Source: Synechococcus sp. A18-25c (lineage in GTDB: Bacteria; Cyanobacteriota; Cyanobacteriia; PCC-6307; Cyanobiaceae). Taken from it: a DNA stretch of 64,000 bases. The stretch lies in assembly GCF_014280035.1 (NCBI RefSeq), contig NZ_CP047957.1:434001-498000 (forward strand). The letters run 5' to 3'. Below are positions 51,171-59,754 of this stretch, in pieces. The stretch's first letter is position 1; each line of letters starts with the position of its first letter. The notes beneath the pieces are model-generated. The model had not been told where the DNA came from. It did no database searches and saw only the letters and a list, made by a program, of their open reading frames with translations. The position numbers and the translations under genes are program-made.

Positions 51171-52367
51171 TTATGACATCTTTTTAAGCACTTGTAGGCA
51201 GGTCCATCTGAGAGGTATCCAGGCTGCTGTGTTAGCAAGGTCTTTAAGAAGATGCTTTTGGTCATCGAGGCCCATGGCCAGGCACCCCCAGGCTGCAGCA
51301 ATCCTGGACTTGGTGTACTGAGGGATGGTTTCTGCCAGTGCTAATCGGACGAGATGGCTACGTTCGTTGATTGCTTGTAAGCTCACGACGGCTGTTAAGT
51401 AATAATGAGTTACGTAGTCACTCCATAGTTTGTCCTTGATAGCATCTATTATTAATAACTTCTCTGTTGTAGGCAAAGCCATAAGGCTCGCTGCTCCACC
51501 GTATTGGCGGGCTTCATCGCGATGCTGCAAATTGTTTTCGATTTCGATCGGTGCGGCTGGGCAGATCCATTCGGTTCTTAATCTTAATGTCTGCGGATTG
51601 TCTTGAAGTAAGCGTGTTAATGGATCAATGAATTGATCTGGAACGATGCATTTTTTCTCCGGATCAACGAGTTGAAATGCACTTTTCGCCCGAAGCGACA
51701 TCGAAACTGGAGCATTTACAAGGGATTCCAAGCGATTGATATCTCCAGCATCACCCAGATCAATTACGGCCGACCGTCGTCTTCCCGCAATCGGATCAGT
51801 CAGTTGCGGAATTAGATCATCTAACCCTTTTGTTTCCCCATGAACTCTTGCTAGGTATGCTTTGGCAGCGCCGGCTACTAATGGGTTGCCGTCTTTTGCT
51901 TTTGTCCTGATGGTTTGCTCACCCTTGGTGACGCCCATTCTGCAAAGGGCTTGAATGACAGCTCTTTGCTGGATGGCTTCACCGGTCAGAGTCGCCAATA
52001 ATTTGTCATGATCTTCTTCTGAAAGTGGTGCATCAATTTTTGTGATGGAATCGATTGCATTGATGATCGCTGCTTCGTCATCGCCTTTGAGCGCTTTGAA
52101 TAAGTATGGCAATGCTTTGGCATTTTTTCTTCTTCCCAAGGCATCAATTGCCTTTCTCCGAGTAATTCGGTCGTATAGATTTTCAGGATCTAATTCTGAT
52201 GCTTTGAGTAGGTATTCAAGTGAAATATCTGTATCACTCGCTCCTAGCCTTGTTGCAGCCATGTATTTATCGACCGGTCTTTCCAGTGTTTCTGGCTTGG
52301 CAAGGATGACCGATAGGGCGCGTTCCTCAGATAGACCCTCTACTAAGTTGTCAAACCTTTCAGGCAT
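51171..52367 (-). CDS. mpeY: MpeY-type bilin lyase (phycoerythrin II alpha Cys83)
   Basis: The 398-residue HEAT-repeat protein ([53 protein letters not shown]) lies upstream of mpeBA on the same strand, the usual place of mpeY. MpeY adds phycoerythrobilin to MpeA Cys83. Variants MpeZ, MpeQ and MpeW are related; MpeZ and MpeQ isomerise to phycourobilin. No second paralogue is in the window, so the alpha-83 pigment should be fixed by this enzyme unless others are encoded elsewhere. Confidence 0.82.
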   Translation of the reverse strand: MPERFDNLVEGLSEERALSVILAKPETLERPVDKYMAATRLGASDTDISLEYLLKASELDPENLYDRITRRKAIDALGRRKNAKALPYLFKALKGDDEAAIINAIDSITKIDAPLSEEDHDKLLATLTGEAIQQRAVIQALCRMGVTKGEQTIRTKAKDGNPLVAGAAKAYLARVHGETKGLDDLIPQLTDPIAGRRRSAVIDLGDAGDINRLESLVNAPVSMSLRAKSAFQLVDPEKKCIVPDQFIDPLTRLLQDNPQTLRLRTEWICPAAPIEIENNLQHRDEARQYGGAASLMALPTTEKLLIIDAIKDKLWSDYVTHYYLTAVVSLQAINERSHLVRLALAETIPQYTKSRIAAAWGCLAMGLDDQKHLLKDLANTAAWIPLRWTCLQVLKKMS

Positions 52368-52589
52368 GTCATTGGATGATTGTTAACGGCAATCTTTTCG
52401 CAGAATGGGACTCCTGCTCCAAGATTGCTGTTTCTATTCAGTGACTCTACCATCGAGTTGGTTTTAGAGCCTTCTTTAAGGCTTTTGATGGTTGGAGCAT
52501 TAATTGATAGTAGGGTTTTTCCCTGCTCTCTTGTTGCAAATATTCAATGGTCTGGTCTGTTAGCATTTAATCGTCTTTGTCTTTCTGTG

Positions 52590-52910
52590 ATGCCAGTCTC
52601 TCCAGAAATTGAGCAATCTCTTCATCGCTTTGTGGATGCTGTCAAAGAAACAGTTACCGTTCAATCACAGCTGAACGAGATCACAGATCTTGAGCAGCTT
52701 AAAACTGTTGTTCGATCTATTGATCCGATCATTACTGGTTCTGCACTGATCCCGTATGAGCAAGCTACAAGTCCTCCGAAGATCACCATAGATTCGGGTA
52801 TTCTTCAAGAACAAATTCCCTGGAGACTTTTGCGTTGCCCAGGGGGACCATTGGTTTTGCAGATGATCTGTAAAAATGTGAACTTTGCATTGTGGATTGA
52901 AAGCTGTTGA
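52590..52910 (+). CDS. Divergent Nif11-like small protein 1
   Basis: The protein is about 106 residues from ATG 52590. Its first half (EIEQSLHRFVDAVKETVTVQ, LNEITDLEQLKTVVR) has the helix-loop-helix spacing of a Nif11 domain, though the usual GFdFS end is lost. The C-terminal half has IPWRLLRCPGGPLVLQMIC. The frame is open further upstream to 52380, so a longer product (176 residues) is possible. It is followed after one base by the second Nif11-like gene. Confidence 0.5.
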   Translation: MPVSPEIEQSLHRFVDAVKETVTVQSQLNEITDLEQLKTVVRSIDPIITGSALIPYEQATSPPKITIDSGILQEQIPWRLLRCPGGPLVLQMICKNVNFALWIESC

Positions 52911-52911
52911 T

Positions 52912-53193
52912 ATGTCCTCTTCTCAAATTCAGGAATTTGTCGCCAAGGTTGTTTACGACCATTCAGTTGCTACGGGATTGAAAGCCTGTCAATCTGATCA
53001 GCAAATTGTTGATTATGCTTCGCAAGTTGGTTTTAATATTTCAATTCAGGAGTGGTTAGTTTTCGTTGAGTCTGATTTCTCCAGTTTGTCTTCAACAGAA
53101 AAAGAACGTATCGCAATCGTTGAGCCTCAGCATTGGTCTTGGGCATTCCGTCGGGTTCAGCCCTGGAGATCAATGCTTATGGATGGTGCATGA
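52912..53193 (+). CDS. Nif11-like small protein 2
   Basis: The protein has 93 residues. Residues 4-50 match Nif11: IQEFVAKVVYDHSVATGLKACQ, then QIVDYASQVGFNISIQEW. The C-terminal tail is aromatic and basic (EPQHWSWAFRRVQPWRSML). No double-Gly site is seen. It starts 1 base after the preceding Nif11-like gene, so the two are translated from one mRNA. Function unknown. Confidence 0.65.
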   Translation: MSSSQIQEFVAKVVYDHSVATGLKACQSDQQIVDYASQVGFNISIQEWLVFVESDFSSLSSTEKERIAIVEPQHWSWAFRRVQPWRSMLMDGA

Positions 53194-53231
53194 GCTTGCC
53201 ATTGACGCAAGCCTAGAATAGAATAATTGAA

Positions 53232-53483
53232 ATGATTCTTAGTGCAGTCATGGATGCTTCTGTCACCAACGACCAAAAAGATGCAGTTTTAGAGTCGTTT
53301 ATAACTCTTGTGCGCAATGACTCTGATCTCCAAGCGCAGGTAAAATCTGCCTTGAATCAAGATCAAGTCATTGATATTGCAGCTTCACTTGGATATTCTT
53401 TTGATTCGACTACAATTTTAAGAAAATGGAGTAAGCATACTGATTTTTCTCAAGACACATGGATGGGCTGGTTTGGAGATTAA
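53232..53483 (+). CDS. Nif11-like small protein 3
   Basis: The protein has 83 residues. The Nif11 domain is clear: VLESFITLVRNDSDLQAQVK, then DQVIDIAASLGYSFDSTTIL. It ends in an aromatic tail (FSQDTWMGWFGD). Translation might start at ATG 53250. It is the third gene of a plus-strand run and is convergent with cpeR, with 8 bases between stops. No modifying enzyme gene is near. Confidence 0.65.
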   Translation: MILSAVMDASVTNDQKDAVLESFITLVRNDSDLQAQVKSALNQDQVIDIAASLGYSFDSTTILRKWSKHTDFSQDTWMGWFGD

Positions 53484-53491
53484 CTCAGTAT

Positions 53492-53797
53492 TTAACTATT
53501 TATATCTGAATACCTTGTTTGCTTGCTTCCTTTTTTAGCCCAATACGTTACTAGTTTCTCTCCCCCCGGCCTTGGTACTGATGCTATCGCGCGTAATATT
53601 TTGAAGGTTCTGTTAGGTCCCATTGGCCAATTTCCCACTGCTTTAACTGTTCTTATTTTGCCACCCATTCTCTTGAGACATTCTTCGAACTTATCCAGCT
53701 GAGTTTGATCAACTGTTTCAAACATGAAATCACTACCCTCGCATATTAAATGATGAGAGCGAATCCATGCTTTCATTTGTTTATCTACATCAAACAT
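53492..53797 (-). CDS. cpeR: CpeR phycoerythrin operon regulator
   Basis: The 101-residue protein matches CpeR, needed for expression of phycoerythrin genes in Fremyella: MKAWIRSHHLICEGSDFMFE, QLDKFEECLKRMGG and NWPMGPNRTFKILRA. Its biochemical mode is not settled. It overlaps cpeT by 8 bases, so translation is coupled. Confidence 0.88.
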   Translation of the reverse strand: MFDVDKQMKAWIRSHHLICEGSDFMFETVDQTQLDKFEECLKRMGGKIRTVKAVGNWPMGPNRTFKILRAIASVPRPGGEKLVTYWAKKGSKQTRYSDINS

Positions 53798-54410
53798 TAC
53801 TGCTTATGTGTTTTCTCCAATCATCGTTAATTATATCGTCAAGGTATTTGATTCGCTTGAACTTAAGTAGACCATGCTCTGACCCCCACAGTTGTTCATC
53901 CGTTTTTGGATCATATCCTCTATCTCTGCTGATCCATTTTTCTTGATTGACTTCTACTTCACTCACTAAATAGGTTAGTTTGCCGTCACGGGGAACTAGG
54001 CATTTCTTGCCAGGTTCAACTCTCCCTATATACTCACCTTTTTTAATGAGTTCGAAGTGCATTGCGCATCCGCATCTTTCATTCATTGACAACTCTTTTA
54101 ATCCTTTAAGTATTTCTGGGTTTTTCCCCCCACCTGCTAGTCTCTTTGGCTTCTCAAAACCATAATTATGCATTATAAATAAATTATCTTGATGGGTTAA
54201 TTTGTGAATGCCTTGTCGATATGGGTCCCAAGGAGCGTAGTCATAACATTGTTCTGAGTAAAAACCTGGCCCGTCAAATATCTCCCATGGTAATGGGCGA
54301 AAGTAGATGTTAATTCTCGCAAAATCTTGGGGATTGTTTTGAGATTGCTCTAAATTGTCGTAGACACCGGAGAGAGTTTTTGCAAACTCTAATAGCTTAA
54401 TGTCTTGCAT
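53790..54410 (-). CDS. cpeT: CpeT bilin lyase (beta-phycoerythrin second site)
   Basis: The 206-residue T-type lyase contains FARINIYFRPLPWEIFDGPGFYSEQCYDYAPWDPYRQGIHKL-type blocks, CAMHFELIKKGEYIGRVEPGKKC and ISRDRGYDPKTDEQLWGSEHG. CpeT attaches phycoerythrobilin to the C-terminal Cys (165 or 159) of phycoerythrin beta subunits. It lies 9 bases after cpeS and overlaps cpeR. The coding region is AT-rich. Confidence 0.88.
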   Translation of the reverse strand: MQDIKLLEFAKTLSGVYDNLEQSQNNPQDFARINIYFRPLPWEIFDGPGFYSEQCYDYAPWDPYRQGIHKLTHQDNLFIMHNYGFEKPKRLAGGGKNPEILKGLKELSMNERCGCAMHFELIKKGEYIGRVEPGKKCLVPRDGKLTYLVSEVEVNQEKWISRDRGYDPKTDEQLWGSEHGLLKFKRIKYLDDIINDDWRKHISSNV

Positions 54411-54419
54411 TACAATTAA

Positions 54420-54962
54420 TTAGGGTTGAATCCGACGAACTTCTGAGGCAAATGATGTTTGTAAAATTCCAGATCCGGCTGATGTTTTGAGTATTGATGA
54501 TCTGCACCTTACATTTTCAGTTGCGAACCAAATCCGTTCTTCAGCAATTGATTGCTCGTATTGAGTGGTTAAAATAAATGTACCGTCTTCCAAAAAGTGA
54601 TAGTCTGACTTCGCTGTTTCAGACTCTGCATATCCAACACTTCTTAGCAATTCACCTGATGAATGGCCTTTTGGAATGGGCAAGATGATGCAACTTCCTT
54701 TTGCGACTTCAGTCGGATCATCAGGTTCCCAATCACTTTCAGCAGACCACTCCATTTTAAATGGCGATATTATTGATGATATAAGTGCTTCAGAATGATT
54801 GTAAGACTCAAGCAGACTCTTAACTCTTGGGTCGTTTTTGCTTATCTTCTCTATCTTAATTTCACTTAGAACATCTTCGAAGTATTGAAAAGCAAGTGAA
54901 TGACCGGACCGCATCGATCGCCATTCGCCCTCACTTTGAGCAACGAATTGCTCAATATTCAT
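54420..54962 (-). CDS. cpeS: CpeS bilin lyase (beta-phycoerythrin Cys82)
   Basis: From ATG 54962 the 180-residue lyase begins MNIEQFVAQSEGEWRSMRSG, the usual CpeS start, with AESDWEPDDP, LLRSVGYAESETAKSDYHFLEDG, TTQYEQSIAEERIWFATENVRCRSS. It attaches phycoerythrobilin to Cys82 of CpeB and MpeB. A start at 54995 would add 11 residues. The start lies inside the end of a 61-codon ORF (11-base overlap), which suggests translational coupling. Confidence 0.9.
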   Translation of the reverse strand: MNIEQFVAQSEGEWRSMRSGHSLAFQYFEDVLSEIKIEKISKNDPRVKSLLESYNHSEALISSIISPFKMEWSAESDWEPDDPTEVAKGSCIILPIPKGHSSGELLRSVGYAESETAKSDYHFLEDGTFILTTQYEQSIAEERIWFATENVRCRSSILKTSAGSGILQTSFASEVRRIQP

Positions 54963-55137
54963 TTGAGTTGTTAATTCCGCTGATGATACGGTCATCCAAG
55001 GCAGGACGGTTATTCTGCATCATGTTAACCATAGAATCGATCATCATGGACATCGCCATGGGTTTAGACGATACAGATTGATGAAATGCTTTGTCTTGAT
55101 TAGGTTGTTCGCTTGAAGTAGGGCGAAGAATTGGCAT
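54952..55137 (-). CDS. 61-codon Met-rich small protein upstream of cpeS
   Basis: This ORF has a strong Shine-Dalgarno (AAGGGGG, seven bases before ATG) and overlaps the cpeS start by 11 bases. The peptide is polar at the N-terminus and Met-rich in the middle (SKPMAMSMMIDSMVNMMQ), with a polar C-terminus. No family is recognised. The ribosome site and overlap argue for real translation, either for the peptide itself or to drive cpeS. Confidence 0.6.
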   Translation of the reverse strand: MPILRPTSSEQPNQDKAFHQSVSSKPMAMSMMIDSMVNMMQNNRPALDDRIISGINNSNEY

Positions 55138-55196
55138 TTGTTAACCCCCTTCAGGGTTGATTCGTTTTGAAATGGCTTGGGATATGGTGATTCCCG

Positions 55197-55229
55197 TAAC
55201 CAATTATCGCCGATGGCAGTCATTGGTTA
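55197..55229. repeat. Inverted repeat between cpeE and the 61-codon ORF
   Basis: TAACCAAT and ATTGGTTA are separated by 17 bases. There is no T-run. It could be a weak terminator, a processing site or an operator ahead of the cpeS transcript. Confidence 0.4.
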
Positions 55230-55247
55230 TGGGTTTACGTCTTAGCT

Positions 55248-55982
55248 TTAAGCCTTCGTAATGGAAATGATTTTGCCACCCTGAGCAAGGATACTTCGGA
55301 TGGTCCCTGACATGGAACTTTGCATCACTACAGATTTTTGTACTGCCCTTCGGTTACCCCCAACTTGGCGTCGCGAGGTCCAATTAATTGTGAGAGCCGC
55401 AGCATTTCCCACACTCTTTCTTTCAAGTATTGTCGGGGATTGATTCGTGCAAATGCTGGTCAGAAGCGTTGACTCTTTTTTTGCTCCATCAAAGCCAGCA
55501 TACCCAGCATCACTAACGGCTGCACGTGTGTAGAAATTGGTTTGACCACCTACGATAGAATTTCTCGCTCTATTGTATGGAACAGTATCAATTCCAAATG
55601 CAGCTAGATACTCTTCGCTGTACGTGTAACTTGCCATTTCGGCTTCATACCCTTCGGTTTGGAGAAGTTTTACGTGCTCCATCACTTCTGTTTGATCTTT
55701 GGGTGGGCGTCCTAATAAATGCTTGAAATTCAGTTCTACAAATTTATACGGATTGTTTGGGGTTAGGAATAATTGCTTATATGTCTCTGATTGAGCCATT
55801 GCGGTCACCATTGCCTGTACGGTCAAGTCACCGTTCATAAACAAGGCCTCGATTGACTCATTTTTATCAAGCTCCATCATGTGCCGGTTACCGAAAACTT
55901 GGCGATAGGCTTGCTGAATTACTTCAGCGGCGTGGCTGGTATCAATGTTTGCTTTTGAAGCAAGAGTTGTTGTGGTTGTCAT
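55248..55982 (-). CDS. cpeE: Phycoerythrin I rod linker CpeE
   Basis: The 244-residue protein has a phycobilisome linker domain at about 15-145 (VIQQAYRQVFGNRHMMELDKNES, MNGDLTVQAMVTAMAQS, PYKFVELNFKHLLGRPPKDQ) and a C-terminal CpcD domain at about 195-244 ending GGKIISITKA. It joins phycoerythrin hexamers in the rod. It lies after mpeE with a strong terminator between. Confidence 0.85.
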   Translation of the reverse strand: MTTTTTLASKANIDTSHAAEVIQQAYRQVFGNRHMMELDKNESIEALFMNGDLTVQAMVTAMAQSETYKQLFLTPNNPYKFVELNFKHLLGRPPKDQTEVMEHVKLLQTEGYEAEMASYTYSEEYLAAFGIDTVPYNRARNSIVGGQTNFYTRAAVSDAGYAGFDGAKKESTLLTSICTNQSPTILERKSVGNAAALTINWTSRRQVGGNRRAVQKSVVMQSSMSGTIRSILAQGGKIISITKA

Positions 55983-55995
55983 GTGTCAGAGAAGT

Positions 55996-56031
55996 AAAAA
56001 AATAGAGGGTTTCTTTCGCTGAAACCCTCTA
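55996..56031 (-). terminator. Intrinsic terminator after mpeE
   Basis: Minus-strand TAGAGGGTTTC-AGCGAAA-GAAACCCTCTA followed by seven T. It lies about 21 bases after the mpeE stop and ahead of cpeE. Confidence 0.92.
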
Positions 56032-56051
56032 ATGAAATCGTCGGTTTTGGT

Positions 56052-57698
56052 TTACATCACTTCTGTGATGGATACAATTTTCCCGCCTCTTGCATGGATG
56101 TATTTGATTTGGCTAGACATGTCTTTGCCCGAAACGAGATAGGTGCTTCCAGATGTTCTTTGTCTAGACATCCGCGTCTGATTGGCAACAACAATTCTGA
56201 AGCGTTTTTTGGTCGGATCTGGTGCACCAGACTGTGTGCCAGTGCGATTAATCCGTGTTGTTGTACTGCTCCAACCTTTGGGAACAGTTCCTGTTGCGAC
56301 GGACCGTACAAGTGATGAACTGCTCAAAACAGTGTCACTCGCTGCAAATCCTTCGGCAAGGCTCAAGTGCCTGTTAAAGGCAACCTGTGAACGTCCGCTT
56401 TCGCTGAGAATCCTTGCATAGGGAACAGTGTCTTCGCCAAACACACTTTGGTATTCTTCCGAATCCACATAACTTGCGATTTCTGCTTCATACCCCCCTT
56501 CCGCGAGAATTTGGGTGTGTGCGCTGATTTCTGCCTGAGACTGTGGTGCCCTTCCAAGGAAGTGCTTGAAGTTCAGTTCAATGAAACGATAAGGTGCATT
56601 TGTTTCAAAGAAGCGTTTCTTGTATTCCGCGGAAAGGCCAATCGCACGAACCAATTCGCGAGTACTCAAATAACCATCGATGAACTTACTTTCGGCGGAA
56701 AGAGCTCTTTCAAACTCCATGAGATGAGGATTCCCCATCACCTGTTTGTAAGTTGCCCGAATCAGTGTGTTGAGTTGATCACTGGTGTCTCCAGGGCAAC
56801 GTTGGAATGTTTCCTGCTCGCGTTGTCCAAGACCAAAGGTCACATATGAATCACCGCGCATCGGTGCACTATCTTTCCCTGAAGTGATACCGGGCTGTTT
56901 GCTATCAAATCTTCCTTTCGCGAAGGTTTTGCTTGGAATAACTCCAACAGCTTGGCTGGGAACACTGATTCTTGGAGCTAACCCACTTGCCAGACTACGA
57001 GTAAGTGCTGGGCTTCCTCCTCTTGCACTGTCGCTACCAGCAAAACTCTTTTGCAACGCTGCAAGCATTGGGAATGCTGCGGTTGAAAGATCTGCAGGTG
57101 AGCTCCAGGAACGTGCGTAAGGAACGATATCGCTGCCAAATACTTCAAGATATTCAGCAGAATCAACAATGCTATCGATAACTGTATCGTGCCCATGTTC
57201 CGACAAGAGTGCAATTTTTGCTGAAATTTCTGCTTGAGTCTCTGGGGCTCTTCCTAAGAGATGTTTGTAATTCAGCTCAATGCCACGTTGTGGTGCGACC
57301 GAACTAAAAAATCGAGATTTGTAGAAACTTGATTTTGCGAGCCCTTTAATGAATTCTCTTACAGTCAGTCTTCCATCTCTAAGTTCAGCTTCAAGCTCAA
57401 CGGAACGCTCAAAGTCCATGACGTGAGCGTTGCCAAACACCTGACGATAAGCCGCCGCGATGACTTCGTTAAGTGAGGCAGAGTCATCGGGGCTGTAGCA
57501 CTCTGTTGTCACCCTGTGTGGGCAATCTTCGTGGCTCCTTGGGCCCACTCCAATTGCCATGTTGTCGCATGATTGCTTCAGAAACTCTCCAATTGTGAGA
57601 GCAGCTTTCGGCGCACCCTGGTTTTTCCTTTGGAAACCCACAGGGGTGTTCCATTTTGATGTTGCACCGAAGCCGAGGGAAGAAGCGTTGCTTGCCAT
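56052..57698 (-). CDS. mpeE: Two-domain rod linker MpeE
   Basis: The 548-residue protein has two linker domains (about 70-200 and 320-450) and a C-terminal CpcD domain (about 490-548, GGKIVSITEVM). The N-terminal half has the gamma-type motif SCDNMAIGVGPRSHEDCP and VAPQRGIELNYKHLLGR, as in MpeC. The second half has NAPYRFIELNFKHFLGRAP, as in CpeE. It therefore looks like a fusion of a PE-II and a PE-I linker, and might bridge unlike discs. Cys44 is a candidate bilin site. Confidence 0.78.
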   Translation of the reverse strand: MASNASSLGFGATSKWNTPVGFQRKNQGAPKAALTIGEFLKQSCDNMAIGVGPRSHEDCPHRVTTECYSPDDSASLNEVIAAAYRQVFGNAHVMDFERSVELEAELRDGRLTVREFIKGLAKSSFYKSRFFSSVAPQRGIELNYKHLLGRAPETQAEISAKIALLSEHGHDTVIDSIVDSAEYLEVFGSDIVPYARSWSSPADLSTAAFPMLAALQKSFAGSDSARGGSPALTRSLASGLAPRISVPSQAVGVIPSKTFAKGRFDSKQPGITSGKDSAPMRGDSYVTFGLGQREQETFQRCPGDTSDQLNTLIRATYKQVMGNPHLMEFERALSAESKFIDGYLSTRELVRAIGLSAEYKKRFFETNAPYRFIELNFKHFLGRAPQSQAEISAHTQILAEGGYEAEIASYVDSEEYQSVFGEDTVPYARILSESGRSQVAFNRHLSLAEGFAASDTVLSSSSLVRSVATGTVPKGWSSTTTRINRTGTQSGAPDPTKKRFRIVVANQTRMSRQRTSGSTYLVSGKDMSSQIKYIHARGGKIVSITEVM

Positions 57699-57755
57699 GA
57701 TTTGCGTCGAGTGGAGGGATTGAAGGGGTGGAGAGGGAAGTGTGCGAACTGATTC

Positions 57756-58640
57756 TTATGTCACTGGTGTAATGCTTGAAATTTTTCCGCCTTCCTTATG
57801 AATACGTTTGAATTGCTCCGATAGTTTATCGAACGGAACATAGTAAATTCGATTGCTTCTTGTGTATCTTGATATTCTCTTGAGGTTGGTCGTGCTGTAG
57901 CCGGTGACTTCGATCTTGTAGGTTTGCCCTTGATCGCTTGCCCCGGCTCCCAATCGAGTTGCTGCATCCTCGAGATTTTTCGATGGACGGAAACTCCAGC
58001 CAGTTGCTTCTGTTGAGGATGGTGGGACCACCGCAATGGGCCTGTTCTGATAAGCAGAGCCTCCAAGCTTGCTCCTAATGCCTGCCAAGTCACCCTTCAA
58101 GCTGCTGCTGCTATTTCCTCGAAGGAGTTGGAAGCTCCAAGTAAACTCCTGCATTGTTCCACAGCTTTCAGTTTTCCAACCTCGCTGATAAGGGACAATC
58201 CATTCACCAAATGTATTTTGATAATCTGCTGAATCTAAAAAACTATCGATGTCGGCTTCATAACCTTTGCTATCTAACCGATCTGCGTGGCTCCGCATCT
58301 CTTCATAGCTTTCTGGTGCGCGACCTAGGAGGTGTCTGAAGGCTAATTCGATGTACCTGTATCTTGCGCATGTGTCGAAGAACCGACTGGTGTAGAGAGA
58401 ACTCTTCGCAATTCTGCGAACCATTTCACGAACACTGATCTCTCCCAACTTGAATTGGGATTCAGTGATGACTTGTCGTTCGCTGTCCATGACATAGGCA
58501 TTCCCAAGCACTTGCTTGTAGACAGCCCTTATGATTTGCTCCTTCTTGGCGTCATCGTCGCCAGAGATCAGTTCTAGAGGTGCTTCACTCTCTTCCGAGA
58601 AGCGTTCGACCCCGAGGAGCGAAGCAGGACCGAAGGGCAT
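57756..58640 (-). CDS. cpeC: Phycoerythrin I rod linker CpeC
   Basis: The protein has 294 residues from ATG 58640 (MPFGPASLLGVERF, the usual start of CpeC-type linkers; GTG 58652 is an alternative). It has a linker domain at about 35-165 (IIRAVYKQVLGNAYVMDSER, KLGEISVREMVRRIAKSSLY, IELAFRHLLGRAPES) and a C-terminal CpcD domain (TYKIEVTGYST.., GGKISSITPVT). It lies 57 bases before mpeE on the same strand. Confidence 0.85.
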   Translation of the reverse strand: MPFGPASLLGVERFSEESEAPLELISGDDDAKKEQIIRAVYKQVLGNAYVMDSERQVITESQFKLGEISVREMVRRIAKSSLYTSRFFDTCARYRYIELAFRHLLGRAPESYEEMRSHADRLDSKGYEADIDSFLDSADYQNTFGEWIVPYQRGWKTESCGTMQEFTWSFQLLRGNSSSSLKGDLAGIRSKLGGSAYQNRPIAVVPPSSTEATGWSFRPSKNLEDAATRLGAGASDQGQTYKIEVTGYSTTNLKRISRYTRSNRIYYVPFDKLSEQFKRIHKEGGKISSITPVT

Positions 58641-58789
58641 GAAGGTTCTCACATGTCGCCTAGCAATACTCGTTCACCTCCCCTCCCTGGGGGCCGGTTC
58701 TTTATAAACCTCAATCAATCTTGTCCGAATATTGCTAATTGTTGAGAATCTGGTTTTTTCTCCTTTTTAGCGTTCTTTCGTGGTAAGGA

Positions 58790-59485
58790 TCACCTGCCAA
58801 TTAAGCTCTCTAAACTGCTTCTAGTTGTTGAGCGAGTGTACGGGTTCCAGCAATCAAGCTCTATAGCAGATCTCGCAAGCAGTGCATCTACTTTGTCTTC
58901 TAAACCCCTGCAGAATGAAAAATCTGCTCCTTTGATTGATTGAACGGTATCGAGTGCTGCGCCCTCAAGGTCTGCTCCTCTGAGGTCAACTAGATCCATT
59001 TCGCAGGTCCCAAAGCGAGTGTTTCGGCACATGGTTCCGCGCATGGTGGCTGATCTCAAGTCTGAGCCAGCTAAAGACACATTATCTAGTATCGCTCCAC
59101 TTAAGTCAGTGCCGCTGAGGTAAGCGCCAAGAAGTGCTGCTCCTCTTAGATCGATCCCTCTTAAATCAGTGTTATTCAGATAAACTCCATTCAGTTTTGC
59201 TCCTGGTCCTACGGCTCCTGAAGTTCTGATGTCAAAGCCATCTGGAGTCTTTGTTGTGTTGTCGTAAATAGCCAGTCGTAAATCAGCGTCCTTGAGGTTA
59301 CATTGACTCAGATCAGTCCCCCTCAAATCACATCGACACAGTTTTGAGCCGGATAAATCAAGCGAACCCAGATTCTTGTTACGCCAGTCTGAGCCGCGCG
59401 CGTCGTTGACCTTCTCGTCTGAGTCTGGTGAACAAAGCTCCGGTTCTGACCATGTCTTGAGGTTTAGAAAACCTTGGTTTGTCAT
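58790..59485 (-). CDS. Pentapeptide-repeat protein of the rod locus
   Basis: From ATG 59485 the protein has 231 residues. The region about 40-190 is built of A(D/N)LxX-type pentapeptide repeats (LSGSKLCRCDLRGTDLSQCN, LNNTDLRGIDLRGAALLGAY, SLAGSDLRSATMRGTM, VDLRGADLEGAAL), which fold as a right-handed beta helix. Function is unknown. A ribosome site (AAAGAG) supports this start over the longer frame to 59575. It lies between cpeC and mpeD, on the same strand. Confidence 0.75.
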   Translation of the reverse strand: MTNQGFLNLKTWSEPELCSPDSDEKVNDARGSDWRNKNLGSLDLSGSKLCRCDLRGTDLSQCNLKDADLRLAIYDNTTKTPDGFDIRTSGAVGPGAKLNGVYLNNTDLRGIDLRGAALLGAYLSGTDLSGAILDNVSLAGSDLRSATMRGTMCRNTRFGTCEMDLVDLRGADLEGAALDTVQSIKGADFSFCRGLEDKVDALLARSAIELDCWNPYTRSTTRSSLESLIGR

Positions 59486-59658
59486 TGAATTGACTCTTTC
59501 TTGTTTGCCGCCAATTCTAGAATAATGACCATAGCACCAACGCCTATATATTTTAAATTCTCTGCCAACGCTCACTCTTTGTATATTGATTCTTCAATGC
59601 TCCTTTTTTAGGTTTATGGAATACTCTCCCTATATTTGTTCTGTCAATTTATACATGC

Positions 59659-59697
59659 AAAAAACCTGTTGACCTCGGAGAAGGAGTCAACAGGTTT
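59659..59697 (-). terminator. Intrinsic terminator after mpeD
   Basis: Minus-strand AAACCTGTTGAC, a 12-base loop and GTCAACAGGTTT followed by T's. The 12-bp stem is perfect. Confidence 0.88.
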
Positions 59698-59754
59698 GTG
59701 CTATTTAAATGGCGAATAATCGTTATAAGTTCACCCGAGTTGCGTATTGATGTT

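Noticed and set aside
52590-53483. Lanthipeptide (prochlorosin-like) precursor cluster
   Set aside because: Although the proteins are Nif11-like, there is no double-Gly cleavage site, no Cys/Ser/Thr-rich core, and no LanM or transporter gene in the window.
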